Below are positions 1 to 8,516 of a DNA stretch of 64,000 nt, in pieces. The translations under genes and the position numbers were made by a program. The stretch spans positions 124,001 to 188,000 of the forward strand of contig JACKHT010000002.1 of the NCBI GenBank assembly GCA_020638855.1. The letters run 5' to 3'. Each line of letters starts with the position of its first letter. Within the stretch, counting starts at the first letter, position 1. This DNA is from Planctomycetota bacterium (lineage in GTDB: Bacteria; Planctomycetota; UBA1135; GCA-002686595). The notes beneath the pieces were generated by a model. That model was given only the letters and a program-made list of their open reading frames with translations, did not search any database and had not been told where the DNA came from.

Positions 1-1058
1 GCGCCAATGGTCGGCCAATGGAAGCGTTCCTCGGCGAGCTCGCGCGACCGAAGGCGCCACGCTTGCCGGCGCCTTGGCGAGCCGGCGGCCAAGCGAATCC
101 CGTCGCTCCAATCCGCTAGCCGCCCGGGTTCGAGCAACAAACCGGTTTGACCATGTTCGACGGCGATCTCATAGCGCGGGAGCTTGGCGGCCAAAATGGG
201 CAGGCCGCAGGCCAACGCCCGGCTGGCCAAAACGCCATCGGCCACCCGATCGCCACCCGGCGCGACCAACAACGTGCTCGAAGCCAACAGCCCGGGTAGT
301 TCTTCCCGCCGAACCCGGCCCAACCAGTGCACGCGACTCCCGACCCCGAGACGGCTCGCCTGGGCCAAAAACGTCGAGCGCTGCGCGCCATCGGAGGCCA
401 ACAACAGGGCCCAGTCCTCGCGCTGCCCCACCGTCGCGGCAAAGGCCTTGATGACCGTCTCCAGGTGGTAGCCATCCTCCAGCGGTCCCAGGTACAACAG
501 ACTCAAGCCGGTTGCCCCGTGGCGAGCCGCAAGGTTGCTCGCCAACCCCGGCCGGAATTGCTCCAAGTCCAGACCACGCGGAACCACGCGCACCAGGGCC
601 GGATCGAATCCCCGTCGCACCGCCTGCGCTTGGGCAAAGGGATCAAGGGCCAGCACTCGGGTCGTCGCGCGCCGCACCGCTCGACCCCAGAGGAACTCCC
701 CAATGCCCCTTAGCCGCCGCTCGAAGAAGCCTCCGGTCGAAGGGAAGCCCTCTTCCACGGCGATCAACGGCACACCCAGCTTGCGGGCACACCGCATCCC
801 GTGCCACCCCGCGGGAGAGAGAGCGTCATAGGCGATGACCACATCGGGGCGGAAAGCAATCACCCCCAAGCCATCTTTGGCGCCGATCGTCTCGATCCTG
901 GAGCGCGGGATGACGCCCGGAGGAGCCCCAAAGCCACGCACCTGGTGCCCGCGCCCCAAGAGTTCGCTGGATAGCACGGGCGCATGATCGCCCCCTTTCA
1001 TGCGCAGCATGAAGGGGTCGACGATCAGGGCTATGCGTAGGCTGCGTTTGGAATTCAC
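1..1058 (-). CDS. Glycosyltransferase, GT-B fold, family 1/4 type (partial, C-terminus off window)
   Basis: This gene probably transfers a sugar from a nucleotide-sugar donor to a surface glycan or lipid. Reading from a GTG at 1058, the frame stays open for 352 codons to the window edge. The N-terminus (SKRSLRIALIVDPF) looks like the first beta-strand of a Rossmann domain. Later come a domain-linking LYLGPLEDG segment and the C-terminal nucleotide-binding signature EHGQTGLLLEPG, with the E and G positions typical of GT4 enzymes. The GTG start is chosen because no upstream ATG gives a better N-terminus; no clear Shine-Dalgarno sequence precedes it. The last few dozen residues lie outside the window. 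Acceptor and sugar cannot be told from sequence. It is divergent from the HAD-like gene at 1324. Confidence 0.85.
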   Translation of the reverse strand, partial: MNSKRSLRIALIVDPFMLRMKGGDHAPVLSSELLGRGHQVRGFGAPPGVIPRSRIETIGAKDGLGVIAFRPDVVIAYDALSPAGWHGMRCARKLGVPLIAVEEGFPSTGGFFERRLRGIGEFLWGRAVRRATTRVLALDPFAQAQAVRRGFDPALVRVVPRGLDLEQFRPGLASNLAARHGATGLSLLYLGPLEDGYHLETVIKAFAATVGQREDWALLLASDGAQRSTFLAQASRLGVGSRVHWLGRVRREELPGLLASSTLLVAPGGDRVADGVLASRALACGLPILAAKLPRYEIAVEHGQTGLLLEPGRLADWSDGIRLAAGSPRRRQAWRLRSRELAEERFHWPTIG

Positions 1059-1323
1059 GGGGCGGGGATGGGGGTCCCTAAGGGCAAGCGGGACTCCGCT
1101 AGGGTATCGAATCCGCAAATGGGCAAAGCCCACTCAATCCGCAGGGAATCCGCGGGGCTGGCCCAGGTTCTCGCATCGAAACGTGCGTAGGGAAAGTCCT
1201 TCCTGAACGGCAAAGGATTCTATCGAAGCCCCCAAAAACTTGGGCCCCCGTACTCAGGAATGCTCGGCGCAGGTCGAGAACCGAATTGCGTTCGTGATCC
1301 CCAGCGAACGACCCACACTCCCC

Positions 1324-1932
1324 ATGCGTCACTCCATCCCCCCCCTGCCTGGAACCGGACGACCCCGTCGCGGTCTTTTTGTGGATCACCTTGGAACCCT
1401 GCTGGTCATGCCCACCCGTGGCTACCTGAAGGGCCCGGAGGAAGTCCTATTTTCCGAGGATTGCCTCGAAGCCCTGTTCCACGCCGGTCAATCCGGCTGG
1501 AATGTCTACCTAGTCGGCAACGAAGCCTCGGTTCATCGCGGACAAGTCGATGCCGCCACCTGGGAAGCCATCCACGCGGAGATCCTGAGCGGCCTGCGCG
1601 CACACGGAATCTGCCCCGTGCGCAGCTACATCTGCATCGACCACCCCGAAAGCCAAACTCCCCACAACAAGGACTCCGTCTATCGGCTGCCCAACACCGG
1701 CGCCATGTACCACGCGGCGCAAGCGGACGGGATCTCGCTACCCCATTCGTGGGTGATCGGGGACCACACCGAAGACCTGGTGGCCGGCTGGAGAGCGGGC
1801 TGCCACACTGCGGGAGTACGAACCGGTATCGCCGTGCAAGACGGTACGTTGCAAGTCGAACCCGAATTCCTGGCCGAGAACCTCGCCGTCGCCGTCCGCG
1901 AAGTCTCGGCAGGGACCGCCGTCTCCCGCTAA
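1324..1932 (+). CDS. HAD-superfamily, GmhB/histidinol-phosphatase-like protein with degenerate motif I
   Basis: The 202-residue protein has the layout of the small HAD phosphatases (GmhB/HisB-N group). Motif I is FVDHLGTLL around residues 19-27, a motif II-like strand is VYLVGNEAS, and motif IV is GDHTED at 146-151. In active HAD phosphatases motif I is DxDGT. Here the nucleophile D21 remains, but the second Asp, the general acid/base, is Leu (L23). The motif II Thr/Ser is Gly, and the zinc-binding Cys loop of GmhB is missing. So the fold is supported but phosphatase activity is doubtful. The ATG at 1324 is chosen because homology-like sequence starts soon after it; an in-frame ATG at 1240 would add 28 residues of low-complexity character. 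A strong terminator follows the stop. Confidence 0.7.
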   Translation: MRHSIPPLPGTGRPRRGLFVDHLGTLLVMPTRGYLKGPEEVLFSEDCLEALFHAGQSGWNVYLVGNEASVHRGQVDAATWEAIHAEILSGLRAHGICPVRSYICIDHPESQTPHNKDSVYRLPNTGAMYHAAQADGISLPHSWVIGDHTEDLVAGWRAGCHTAGVRTGIAVQDGTLQVEPEFLAENLAVAVREVSAGTAVSR

Positions 1933-1972
1933 GCGCGGCACCGCCAAATCCCCCATCGAGGCGGGCGCGTTT

Positions 1973-2024
1973 GCCCCCCGTTCCTGACCCCATCGCACGG
2001 GTTCGGAACGGGGGGCCCCTTTTT
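1973..2024 (+). terminator. Rho-independent terminator after the HAD-like gene
   Basis: A 12-bp perfect stem (1973-1984 with 2005-2016, GC-rich with a CCCCCC/GGGGGG core) is closed by a 20-nt loop and followed by a run of five T at 2020-2024. It lies 40 nt after the stop at 1932 and points along the plus strand. Confidence 0.8.
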
Positions 2025-2074
2025 GTCGAGTGACCCGTCTGAGCACGGGACAAGCCGGCAGATCTGCGACCTAC

Positions 2075-2111
2075 GCAAGCGGGGTCGCACAGGCTGTGCG
2101 ACCCCGCTTGC
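2075..2111. terminator. Perfect 17-bp hairpin between convergent genes, probable bidirectional terminator
   Basis: Arms 2075-2091 and 2095-2111 are exact reverse complements with a 3-nt spacer (GGC). There is no T-tract on either side. It sits 20 nt past the stop of the minus-strand gene at 2132 and after the plus-strand terminator at 1973-2024, so it most likely ends minus-strand transcription or blocks both directions. Confidence 0.65.
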
Positions 2112-2131
2112 AAGAACTCGGCCCCTAAAGG

Positions 2132-3388
2132 CTAGTGCGTGGTCCGGAGGGACGGGCGCCCGGGCTGGGCCGCGAAGTTTTCGATCGTGCCGTGGCTCAT
2201 CACCAGCTGGCCTTTGTCGTCGAACACCGCCACGGCGCCAGGCATCAGGTGGTAGTCGGTAGTGGCGGTGAACACCCAACACGGCTTGCCTTCCCAGCGG
2301 TCGACGAGGACCTTGGTACGCCCGCCCGCGAAGACGCGCACTTCGGAACCGGTCGCTTGTTCGGCCACGAGACTTCCCAGATCTTGCAGGTTGCGACGGG
2401 CCACTTGGCGCCATTCCTGGCTGTGGAAGGGCGTGGTCACCAAAGCTGGAGCCACCGGGGTGGCGTCGCCGGGTGTGCCCAACTTCGGATCAGGTTGGAC
2501 AGTGCTTTCGGAGTTCCGCGGCTCGTTGCCCTGGGGGGCTACAGGAAGCGGCGCTTTGGGACTCGTGACTTCGACGCGCACGGCTTCGATGGACGGCGTC
2601 AAGGGAACTTGGGCTTGGGTTTCGCTCCCGGGTTCGGGCGAAAGCTCAGGGGTTCCGTTCGTGGCCACAGGGCTGGGCAATTGCGGCATGGGCCAAGCCG
2701 GTGCTGCCGGCACGCGTTCGGGGCGTGCGGCGCGTTGGGCTTGCTCGCTCGGGGTATCCGAGGTGCGACGATAGGGCCAGGTGGGCTCGGTCCAGGCCGA
2801 CCCCTTCGAACTGTTGTCCAGCGGGGCTTGGGTCGGTTGATCCAAGCGAATGTTGGAGCCGGGATAGATCAAGAGCGGCGGGCGCGCTTGGCTCTGATTG
2901 CCAACCCAATCGACCGATACGGGACGGCCTGCGTTGAGGCGCATCTCCAAGGGGCCCGTGGCCAACCCGCGCAAACGCAGCGATCCGCCATCGATTTGCG
3001 CGCGCCAGTCGCCCGGCAGATTGAGCTCGTGGTGTCCACGACGCACTTCCACATCGCACCAGGTCACCTGGAAGATGTGCCACTCGATGCCCTCTTGGGC
3101 GCCGGTGCGGGGTTGCCAATCGAGCGATGCGGGGCCCCAGACGCGCAGGCTTGCGCTGCCGGGGTAGGTGATCTGGACTTCGGACCCAGCGCCCACTTCC
3201 AGGTGGGACTTACCCTCCAGGTTGAGGCTCTCGCCTTCGCGTACGGACTTGGGGGCGTCGGCGTGTTGGACGAGCTCGGCTCGCCCCGTCTTGACTTCGA
3301 TTCGGGCGAAGAGGTCGAGCGACCCGTTCGCCAGGGCCTGGCTGGCCAGCGGGAGCGCCAGGACCAGGGCACGGAGATGGAATTTCAT
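2132..3388 (-). CDS. Exported FecR-like protein of unknown function
   Basis: The 418-residue protein begins with a Sec signal peptide (MKFHLRALVLALPLASQALA). Next is a beta-rich region of about 150 residues (VREGESLNLEGKSHLEVGAG, then ITYPGSASLRVWGP) that resembles the FecR-type domain found in many planctomycete exported proteins. A Pro/Thr/Glu-rich linker of about 120 residues follows. The C-terminal region of about 90 residues (QEWRQVARRNLQDLGS, then YHLMPGAVAVFDDKGQLV) has no family I recognise. It probably sits in the periplasm. It is the last gene of the minus-strand run ending at 2132 and is followed by the 17-bp hairpin. The FecR-like call is from pattern only. Confidence 0.6.
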   Translation of the reverse strand: MKFHLRALVLALPLASQALANGSLDLFARIEVKTGRAELVQHADAPKSVREGESLNLEGKSHLEVGAGSEVQITYPGSASLRVWGPASLDWQPRTGAQEGIEWHIFQVTWCDVEVRRGHHELNLPGDWRAQIDGGSLRLRGLATGPLEMRLNAGRPVSVDWVGNQSQARPPLLIYPGSNIRLDQPTQAPLDNSSKGSAWTEPTWPYRRTSDTPSEQAQRAARPERVPAAPAWPMPQLPSPVATNGTPELSPEPGSETQAQVPLTPSIEAVRVEVTSPKAPLPVAPQGNEPRNSESTVQPDPKLGTPGDATPVAPALVTTPFHSQEWRQVARRNLQDLGSLVAEQATGSEVRVFAGGRTKVLVDRWEGKPCWVFTATTDYHLMPGAVAVFDDKGQLVMSHGTIENFAAQPGRPSLRTTH

Positions 3389-3573
3389 GTGGGTGGACTC
3401 TGAAAAGGAACTTCCTTGGATGTGCCCGGGCTATCGAGTCCCAAAGTGCTGGATCTAAACCCCATCCAGAATTCCCGTTCGGTTTTTGCCCGGCAGGACC
3501 TGAGGTCCCAACCAACCGCCCCAATGCGAGACGGACCCAGCGAGCAGGAACCGCCCTCCCTTGGGAATCGCCC

Positions 3574-4668
3574 CTAGCCCAGGCGCGAACGGACCAGCGA
3601 AGCGCGCAGCTTGTCACGCTCGGTCGCCTCGAGCAGCTCCTGCGATCCCTGGTCCGACAAAGCCTGCAAATGCCCCTTTTGCAGGTGGGTCCAAAGCCGA
3701 TCGACGGTCCCCAGGGGAACCCCCGGCAACAAACCCAGGTTCACCCCCAAACGGACCGCCGAAATGTGGGCCAAGGCCTCGCCCGTGGGCAGCGACCGGC
3801 TCGTGCGCAGGGTCGCGTAAGACTTGGAAATGCGGTCGTGCAGCGGTCCTCGGTGCTCCTCGAGCAAAGCCTCGCGCACCGAACGTTCGAAACCCACGAT
3901 GTACGGCACGAGGGCTTCCATGTCTTCCAGCAGCTGCTCCTCGGATCGCCCCAGGGTGATTTGGTTGCTGATTTGGAAGAAGTCACCCGCCGCGCGGCTG
4001 CCTTCCCCGTGCATCCCGCGCACCGCCAAACCCGTGTGCTGCGCGGCGGTAAACACCTTTTGCAGTTCGCTCCTCACCAAACTCAGCCCGGGCAGGTGGA
4101 GCATGATCGAAGCTCGCAGCCCGGTCCCCAAGTTGGTGGGACAGGCCGTCAGATACCCGCTCGGTTCGTTCCACGCGTAGGGCAGCAACGTTTCGAGCCC
4201 TTGATCCAAAGCACGCACCTTCCCAAGGGCCGTGCGCAGGTCGAAGCCCGGAGCCAACGAGCACAACCGCAGGTGGTCTTCCTCCCCCACCATGGCCGAA
4301 AGGGTTTCGCCATAGCTAAACGCTACCCCGCGACCCGGAAGCTCCTTACCCAGCTCCTTCTCGTTGACCAAGTCCCGGCTGATCAAGTTGCGTTCGAGCA
4401 ACAGAAGGCGCATCACCGGCCCCGCATCCCCAAGCGTGATCCACTGCGTATCTCCCTCAAGGCCGACCTGGAGCAAGGCCTCGCGCAGCCGCTCCCCCGC
4501 GGCAAGCGCCTGATCGGGGGTCAGGTGCGAAGGAAACGGCATGTCCGCCAGATTCCGGGCCAACCGTGTCCGGGAAGAAATGACCACATCCGAGTCCCGG
4601 GCCCCAGAGTCGAGCCAGCGGTTGGCACGTTCGGCAAAGGCACGCATTTCGATCGGGGAGGATGTCAC
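3574..4668 (-). CDS. mcsB: Protein-arginine kinase McsB
   Basis: It is a phosphagen-kinase-fold enzyme that phosphorylates arginine side chains of proteins, marking them for ClpCP degradation in Firmicutes. The 364-residue length matches the family. Visible signatures are the ATP-binding VVISSRTRLARNL (about 28-40), the GEEDHLR motif (128-134), the active-site CPTNLGTGLRAS (176-187) and, near the C-terminus, RDKLRA (351-356), which matches the RDxxRA phospho-arginine receptor motif of Bacillus McsB. The usual partner McsA and the CtsR/ClpC genes are not in this window. It lies 92 nt downstream of the arginase gene on the same strand. Metabolic creatine or arginine kinases have a different N-terminal domain, so McsB is preferred. 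Confidence 0.93.
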   Translation of the reverse strand: MTSSPIEMRAFAERANRWLDSGARDSDVVISSRTRLARNLADMPFPSHLTPDQALAAGERLREALLQVGLEGDTQWITLGDAGPVMRLLLLERNLISRDLVNEKELGKELPGRGVAFSYGETLSAMVGEEDHLRLCSLAPGFDLRTALGKVRALDQGLETLLPYAWNEPSGYLTACPTNLGTGLRASIMLHLPGLSLVRSELQKVFTAAQHTGLAVRGMHGEGSRAAGDFFQISNQITLGRSEEQLLEDMEALVPYIVGFERSVREALLEEHRGPLHDRISKSYATLRTSRSLPTGEALAHISAVRLGVNLGLLPGVPLGTVDRLWTHLQKGHLQALSDQGSQELLEATERDKLRASLVRSRLG

Positions 4669-4760
4669 GGCAAGGGGGGGAAGAGCAGGTCCGCTACTTT
4701 ATAGCGCACGCACAGCGAGGACGGAACCCGTCGATTTCGTGGCCAATCGGGCTGCTCCCA

Positions 4761-5678
4761 TCAGAGGGTGCGACGCCCAAGGGCCGACTCGATGAATTCC
4801 ACCGCGACCGTGGCAGTCTGGTTGCGATGGTCCAAAATCGGATTGATTTCGGTCATCTCCAACCCCACCAGCCGTCCGGTTTCGGCGGCCAGCTCGAGCA
4901 CCGTGTGGGCTTCCCGATAGGAAATCCCGCCGGGGACGGGCGTCCCCACCCCGGGTGCCACCGAGGGATCGGTGCCATCCAAGTCGAACGAAAGGTGGAA
5001 ACCGGCAGTACCCCGGTTGGCAATCTCCAAGGCATCTTTCATCACCCGATGGATTCCGAACTGATCGACTTCCTTCATCGTGATGCAGCGTAGCCCCGTA
5101 TCCCGGATCAATCGCTTTTCCCCCTCATCGAGCGAGCGCACTCCGATCAAAACCGCGTTCTCGACGTCGATCGCGGGAAAGCGGCTGCCTAGCCGCGTCA
5201 GAGCCTCGGGTCCATGACCCAAGAGCGAGGCCAAGGGCATTCCGTGGATGTTCCCCGACTCGGTGGTCTCGGGTGTGTTCACATCACCATGGGCGTCGAA
5301 CCAAATCAGTCCGACCTTCTCTCCTTTTTTGTGGAAGTGAGAAGAGATACCGCTGACGGTTCCAATGGCGATCGAATGATCGCCACCCACCACCACCGGA
5401 AACTCGCCCCGCCCCATGAGGTCCTCCACGTCGCGGGCCAAACGCGAGCAGCAGTCGGCGATTTCATCAAGGAAGCGCGCCCGCGGGTCGGCGGGCTCGC
5501 GCATCTCTGGAGCCTCCACTTCCACGTTTCCGTAGTCCTTGAACCCCATGCCCATGCCTTCGATCGCCTGGCGCAAACCCGCGATTCGCACCGCGCTGGG
5601 GCCCATGTCGACGCCGCGGCGCCCTCCACCCAAATCCATGGGTACGCCAAGGAAGGCGATCATCTTTTTGTGTTTCAT
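4761..5678 (-). CDS. rocF: Arginase (ureohydrolase family)
   Basis: It hydrolyses arginine to ornithine and urea with a binuclear Mn centre. All metal-binding motifs are present in 305 residues: GGDHS (98-102, ligand H101), DAHGD (128-132) and SFDLDGTDPS (230-239, ligands D232 and D234). The loop SGNIHGMP after DAHGD and the run APGVGTPVPGG fit arginase better than agmatinase, although substrate cannot be proven from sequence. Its ATG overlaps the TGA of the SAM hydrolase gene by 4 nt (ATGA), so the two are likely translationally coupled. McsB follows downstream, placing a free-arginine enzyme beside a protein-arginine kinase. Confidence 0.92.
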   Translation of the reverse strand: MKHKKMIAFLGVPMDLGGGRRGVDMGPSAVRIAGLRQAIEGMGMGFKDYGNVEVEAPEMREPADPRARFLDEIADCCSRLARDVEDLMGRGEFPVVVGGDHSIAIGTVSGISSHFHKKGEKVGLIWFDAHGDVNTPETTESGNIHGMPLASLLGHGPEALTRLGSRFPAIDVENAVLIGVRSLDEGEKRLIRDTGLRCITMKEVDQFGIHRVMKDALEIANRGTAGFHLSFDLDGTDPSVAPGVGTPVPGGISYREAHTVLELAAETGRLVGLEMTEINPILDHRNQTATVAVEFIESALGRRTL

Positions 5679-6478
5679 TGGGGCTCCTGAAGCTGCACGG
5701 GATCACCCCGTTCCAAGCCAAGCTTGCGGCTTGCGTTTCCATCGCGCACGGCGATTTCCAAATAGCCCCAGGAGTTTACCAGGGCCACGCACGCGCCTCG
5801 CGCCACTTCTCCATAGGTTGCCAAAAGGGGAATCTCCATCGCGCCGCTCCGGACGTGGCTACCGGGAGCTGGAACACCGTTTTCCGCAACCTGCCAATTG
5901 GTCACGAGGTTGCCGAACCGATCTACCAGCTGCACCCGCAGGCTATGGCGTCCGGACCCTTCCGGCACCGGGGAGCTGGCATCGAGCCGAACCGGGTCCG
6001 CGCAGGGTTCCTCCTCGGCAGGCCGCAACTCCCCCGTAAGGAGGGCTGCCGCTAAGGGGGCGAAGACATCGCGTCCGTGGAACGTGCGGCTCGGGCTAGA
6101 CAGCGTCCAAGGCGCCTCGGGCAGAACAAAGTAGCCCGCCCCCGGACCCAACACCGCGGGGAGGATGCCGTTGTCGGGCCCCAAGACGCATTGGCCCCCG
6201 TGCACTCCGCACAAAACGCGCCGCTCGGTGCCCACGCCTGGGTCCACCACCACCACGTGCAGGCTACCCGGTGCGAAGTAGGGCAACGCGCTGCGTAACT
6301 CGATGGCGGCGACGTCGAGGGCTTGGGCGGGGATTCCGTGGGTCAAGTCGACCCAGGTGGCTTGGGGGGCCCGGGCCAGCAGCACGCCGCGCATGGTTCC
6401 CACGAAACCGTTCTCCAAACCAAAGTCGGTGGTCCAGGTGACCAAACCCGAAGGCTGCCATTCGTGCGAAGCATCCAT
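5675..6478 (-). CDS. SAM hydroxide adenosyltransferase (DUF62, chlorinase/fluorinase superfamily)
   Basis: It probably hydrolyses S-adenosylmethionine to adenosine and methionine in the cytoplasm. The 267-residue protein has the family signatures TTDFGLENGFVGTMRG near the N-terminus, DPGVGTERRVL, HGRDVFAPLAA and VDRFGNLVTN. The start at 6478 (MDASHEW) is chosen because the conserved TTDFG strand follows soon after and the preceding gene ends at 6493; a longer open frame upstream would run through that gene. It is 14 nt downstream of the HEAT-repeat gene and overlaps the arginase start by 4 nt. True halogenases of the superfamily carry extra loops; nothing here points to them. Confidence 0.9.
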   Translation of the reverse strand: MDASHEWQPSGLVTWTTDFGLENGFVGTMRGVLLARAPQATWVDLTHGIPAQALDVAAIELRSALPYFAPGSLHVVVVDPGVGTERRVLCGVHGGQCVLGPDNGILPAVLGPGAGYFVLPEAPWTLSSPSRTFHGRDVFAPLAAALLTGELRPAEEEPCADPVRLDASSPVPEGSGRHSLRVQLVDRFGNLVTNWQVAENGVPAPGSHVRSGAMEIPLLATYGEVARGACVALVNSWGYLEIAVRDGNASRKLGLERGDPVQLQEPQ

Positions 6479-6492
6479 GGTAGCAAAAAGCC

Positions 6493-8370
6493 CTAATAGG
6501 TACGCGAACTGAGCACGCCTAGCATGGCACCTTGGAGTTCGGGACGATCCGCCCCCACCACCGCGTTGAGGTGACGGGCCAAGATCTCGACGGCCTCGAT
6601 GCCCCCCAGACTGCCAATGATGAACCCCACGCGCCGCAGATCCTCGGTGGTGGCACCCTCGGGCGGCCGCTCGACCCACTGCATCAAACGCAAGTCGCCG
6701 TAGCGCTGAGCCAACAGCGCACCCGCCAAGAAACTGCGGTTCATATCGCCGTTCCAGATCGCGTATTTGATGATCGGCAAAACGTCCTCGCTGCGCAGTC
6801 GCAACAGCGACTTGGCCAAGGCTACGTTGATGGACTGATCTCCCTGCTGGGGGAAGGCATCCTCCAAGAAGCGGCGATCCGCATCCAAGGCGCTGTATCC
6901 CAGCGCTTCGATCATGCGTAGGTGCCAAAACTCGCCGGAGATCCCGGCTTGCAAGTACCCACGAATCGAATCGGTCGCGACCGGCCGACCGCCTTGGAGC
7001 AAGATGGCGGCCATGCTCGCCTTTTCGAACCCAGGAGCCATGTCGCGGTGCATGCTGGCGACCAAGTCTAGTACGCGAGCACTGCGCGCCTCCAACATCA
7101 GGGTCAGTGCCAGATAGCGCACCGCGTCGGGGGTTTCGGCGCGGTCTTCGAAGAAGTACCCACGGATCGGCCCCTCGGCCTTGTCGTCACCACTTTGCAA
7201 ACGCGCAACCATGGCTTCCACGCGAACACCTGGATCGGGATCGCGCGAAAGGTCCCGCAGTCGCACCACCCATTCGGGTAGGGCCGCTTGGCCGGCGGCC
7301 TTGGCGCCTAGGGAGCGCAGCCTCGGCTCGGGAGAACGCATGTTTTCTTCGATCACGTCCTGATAGCGTGAATCGATGCTGGACAACCACCCCGCAGCGC
7401 GCAGAGTCAACGACGGCTGCATCGCCGTGCGCGCCAAGAAGTTGGGCAGGAACCGCGAAAGCCCTCGCTTCTCCGCCAAATCCAGCATTTTGGTCTGCTG
7501 TTCGAGGGTTGCCGGCAACCAATAGCCGCTTTCGATCATGCGATCGAGCTCGGCCGGCATGCACAGGATGGCAGCCAAAGGCGGCCCTTCTGCTGCCGGT
7601 TCGCGCAACAGCAATTCGGCCACGTAATCCTTCACACGCGGGTCGAGCAGGTCCCCCACGGCAGGTAGCAAGACCGCGTCCAAGTACTCGGGGTCCTCGG
7701 CGAGTCGATCCACGAGGTGCGCCGACCACAACAAGCCATCGACCGTGCCGAAGGCGCGCGCGGCCTGCCAACGCAATTCCAAACGATACGAAACCGGACC
7801 CGGTCGCGAGCAGGTACCCCGTTCGTGCCACTCAAGGATGTGTTCTGCGGCTTGGAAGAGCGGTTCATCGGGCCGTGCCACCAGGAAGGCCAACCGATCG
7901 AGCACCAGCGCGGGCGTGTGCATGTACAGAGCGAACAGGGCCGCCTCGGCTACCGGACGCTGCGAGTCGCCCAAAAGGTCGACCAGGAAGGGATCCTCCC
8001 CATCGAGGAAGGTACCCATCTGCCCCCAGGCCAAAACCGCCGCGCACCGTTCTTGCACGCTACCGCGCTTGAGCCACGGTTCGACTAGCGAACGCGCGGA
8101 ACTGGTTTGGGTTTCCCCCAGGGTGAACAACGCGGCGGCGCGCATGCTCGGCGTGAGCCCCTCGGACTGCAGCGACTCGACCGCGGTGGCCCCGGCGCGC
8201 GGGGGAAAGGAAACCCCTCGGTCGCGCTCCAAGAGCTTTTGGAAATCGAAGGGCTCGGCCTGGGCCGCAGACGGACTTTGTGGAACCGCCCATACCAGCG
8301 ACCCGCCTCCGCCCCAAGCGACTGCGAGGACCCACCACAGCCCCCAACCCTTTCGAACGCGTTTGACCAT
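6493..8370 (-). CDS. Exported HEAT-repeat protein
   Basis: This 625-residue protein begins with a basic n-region and a hydrophobic segment (GWGLWWVLAVAWGGGGSLVWA), a probable signal peptide or membrane anchor. The rest is alpha-helical and repetitive, with about 30-40-residue units such as AALFTLGETQTSSA, RCAAVLAWGQMG and LRSLGAKAAGQAALPEWV, typical of HEAT/PBS-lyase-like scaffolds. No catalytic motif is visible, so it is more likely a binding scaffold in the periplasm. It is the first gene of a likely operon with the SAM hydrolase (14 nt) and arginase (4-nt overlap). The ligand is unknown. Confidence 0.75.
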   Translation of the reverse strand: MVKRVRKGWGLWWVLAVAWGGGGSLVWAVPQSPSAAQAEPFDFQKLLERDRGVSFPPRAGATAVESLQSEGLTPSMRAAALFTLGETQTSSARSLVEPWLKRGSVQERCAAVLAWGQMGTFLDGEDPFLVDLLGDSQRPVAEAALFALYMHTPALVLDRLAFLVARPDEPLFQAAEHILEWHERGTCSRPGPVSYRLELRWQAARAFGTVDGLLWSAHLVDRLAEDPEYLDAVLLPAVGDLLDPRVKDYVAELLLREPAAEGPPLAAILCMPAELDRMIESGYWLPATLEQQTKMLDLAEKRGLSRFLPNFLARTAMQPSLTLRAAGWLSSIDSRYQDVIEENMRSPEPRLRSLGAKAAGQAALPEWVVRLRDLSRDPDPGVRVEAMVARLQSGDDKAEGPIRGYFFEDRAETPDAVRYLALTLMLEARSARVLDLVASMHRDMAPGFEKASMAAILLQGGRPVATDSIRGYLQAGISGEFWHLRMIEALGYSALDADRRFLEDAFPQQGDQSINVALAKSLLRLRSEDVLPIIKYAIWNGDMNRSFLAGALLAQRYGDLRLMQWVERPPEGATTEDLRRVGFIIGSLGGIEAVEILARHLNAVVGADRPELQGAMLGVLSSRTY

Positions 8371-8516
8371 GCCCGATTTTAGGTTGTGGCGAACGGGAAC
8401 CTAGGGCTGGAAGCGAAAAAGCCCTCCCGGGTCGGTCCCGCAGCTGGGGCGCCAGCTCCCGAATCGGACCCGAAGCACCAGCCTGCTAGCCCGCCTCGCC
8501 CCCCCAGCACAGGGGC

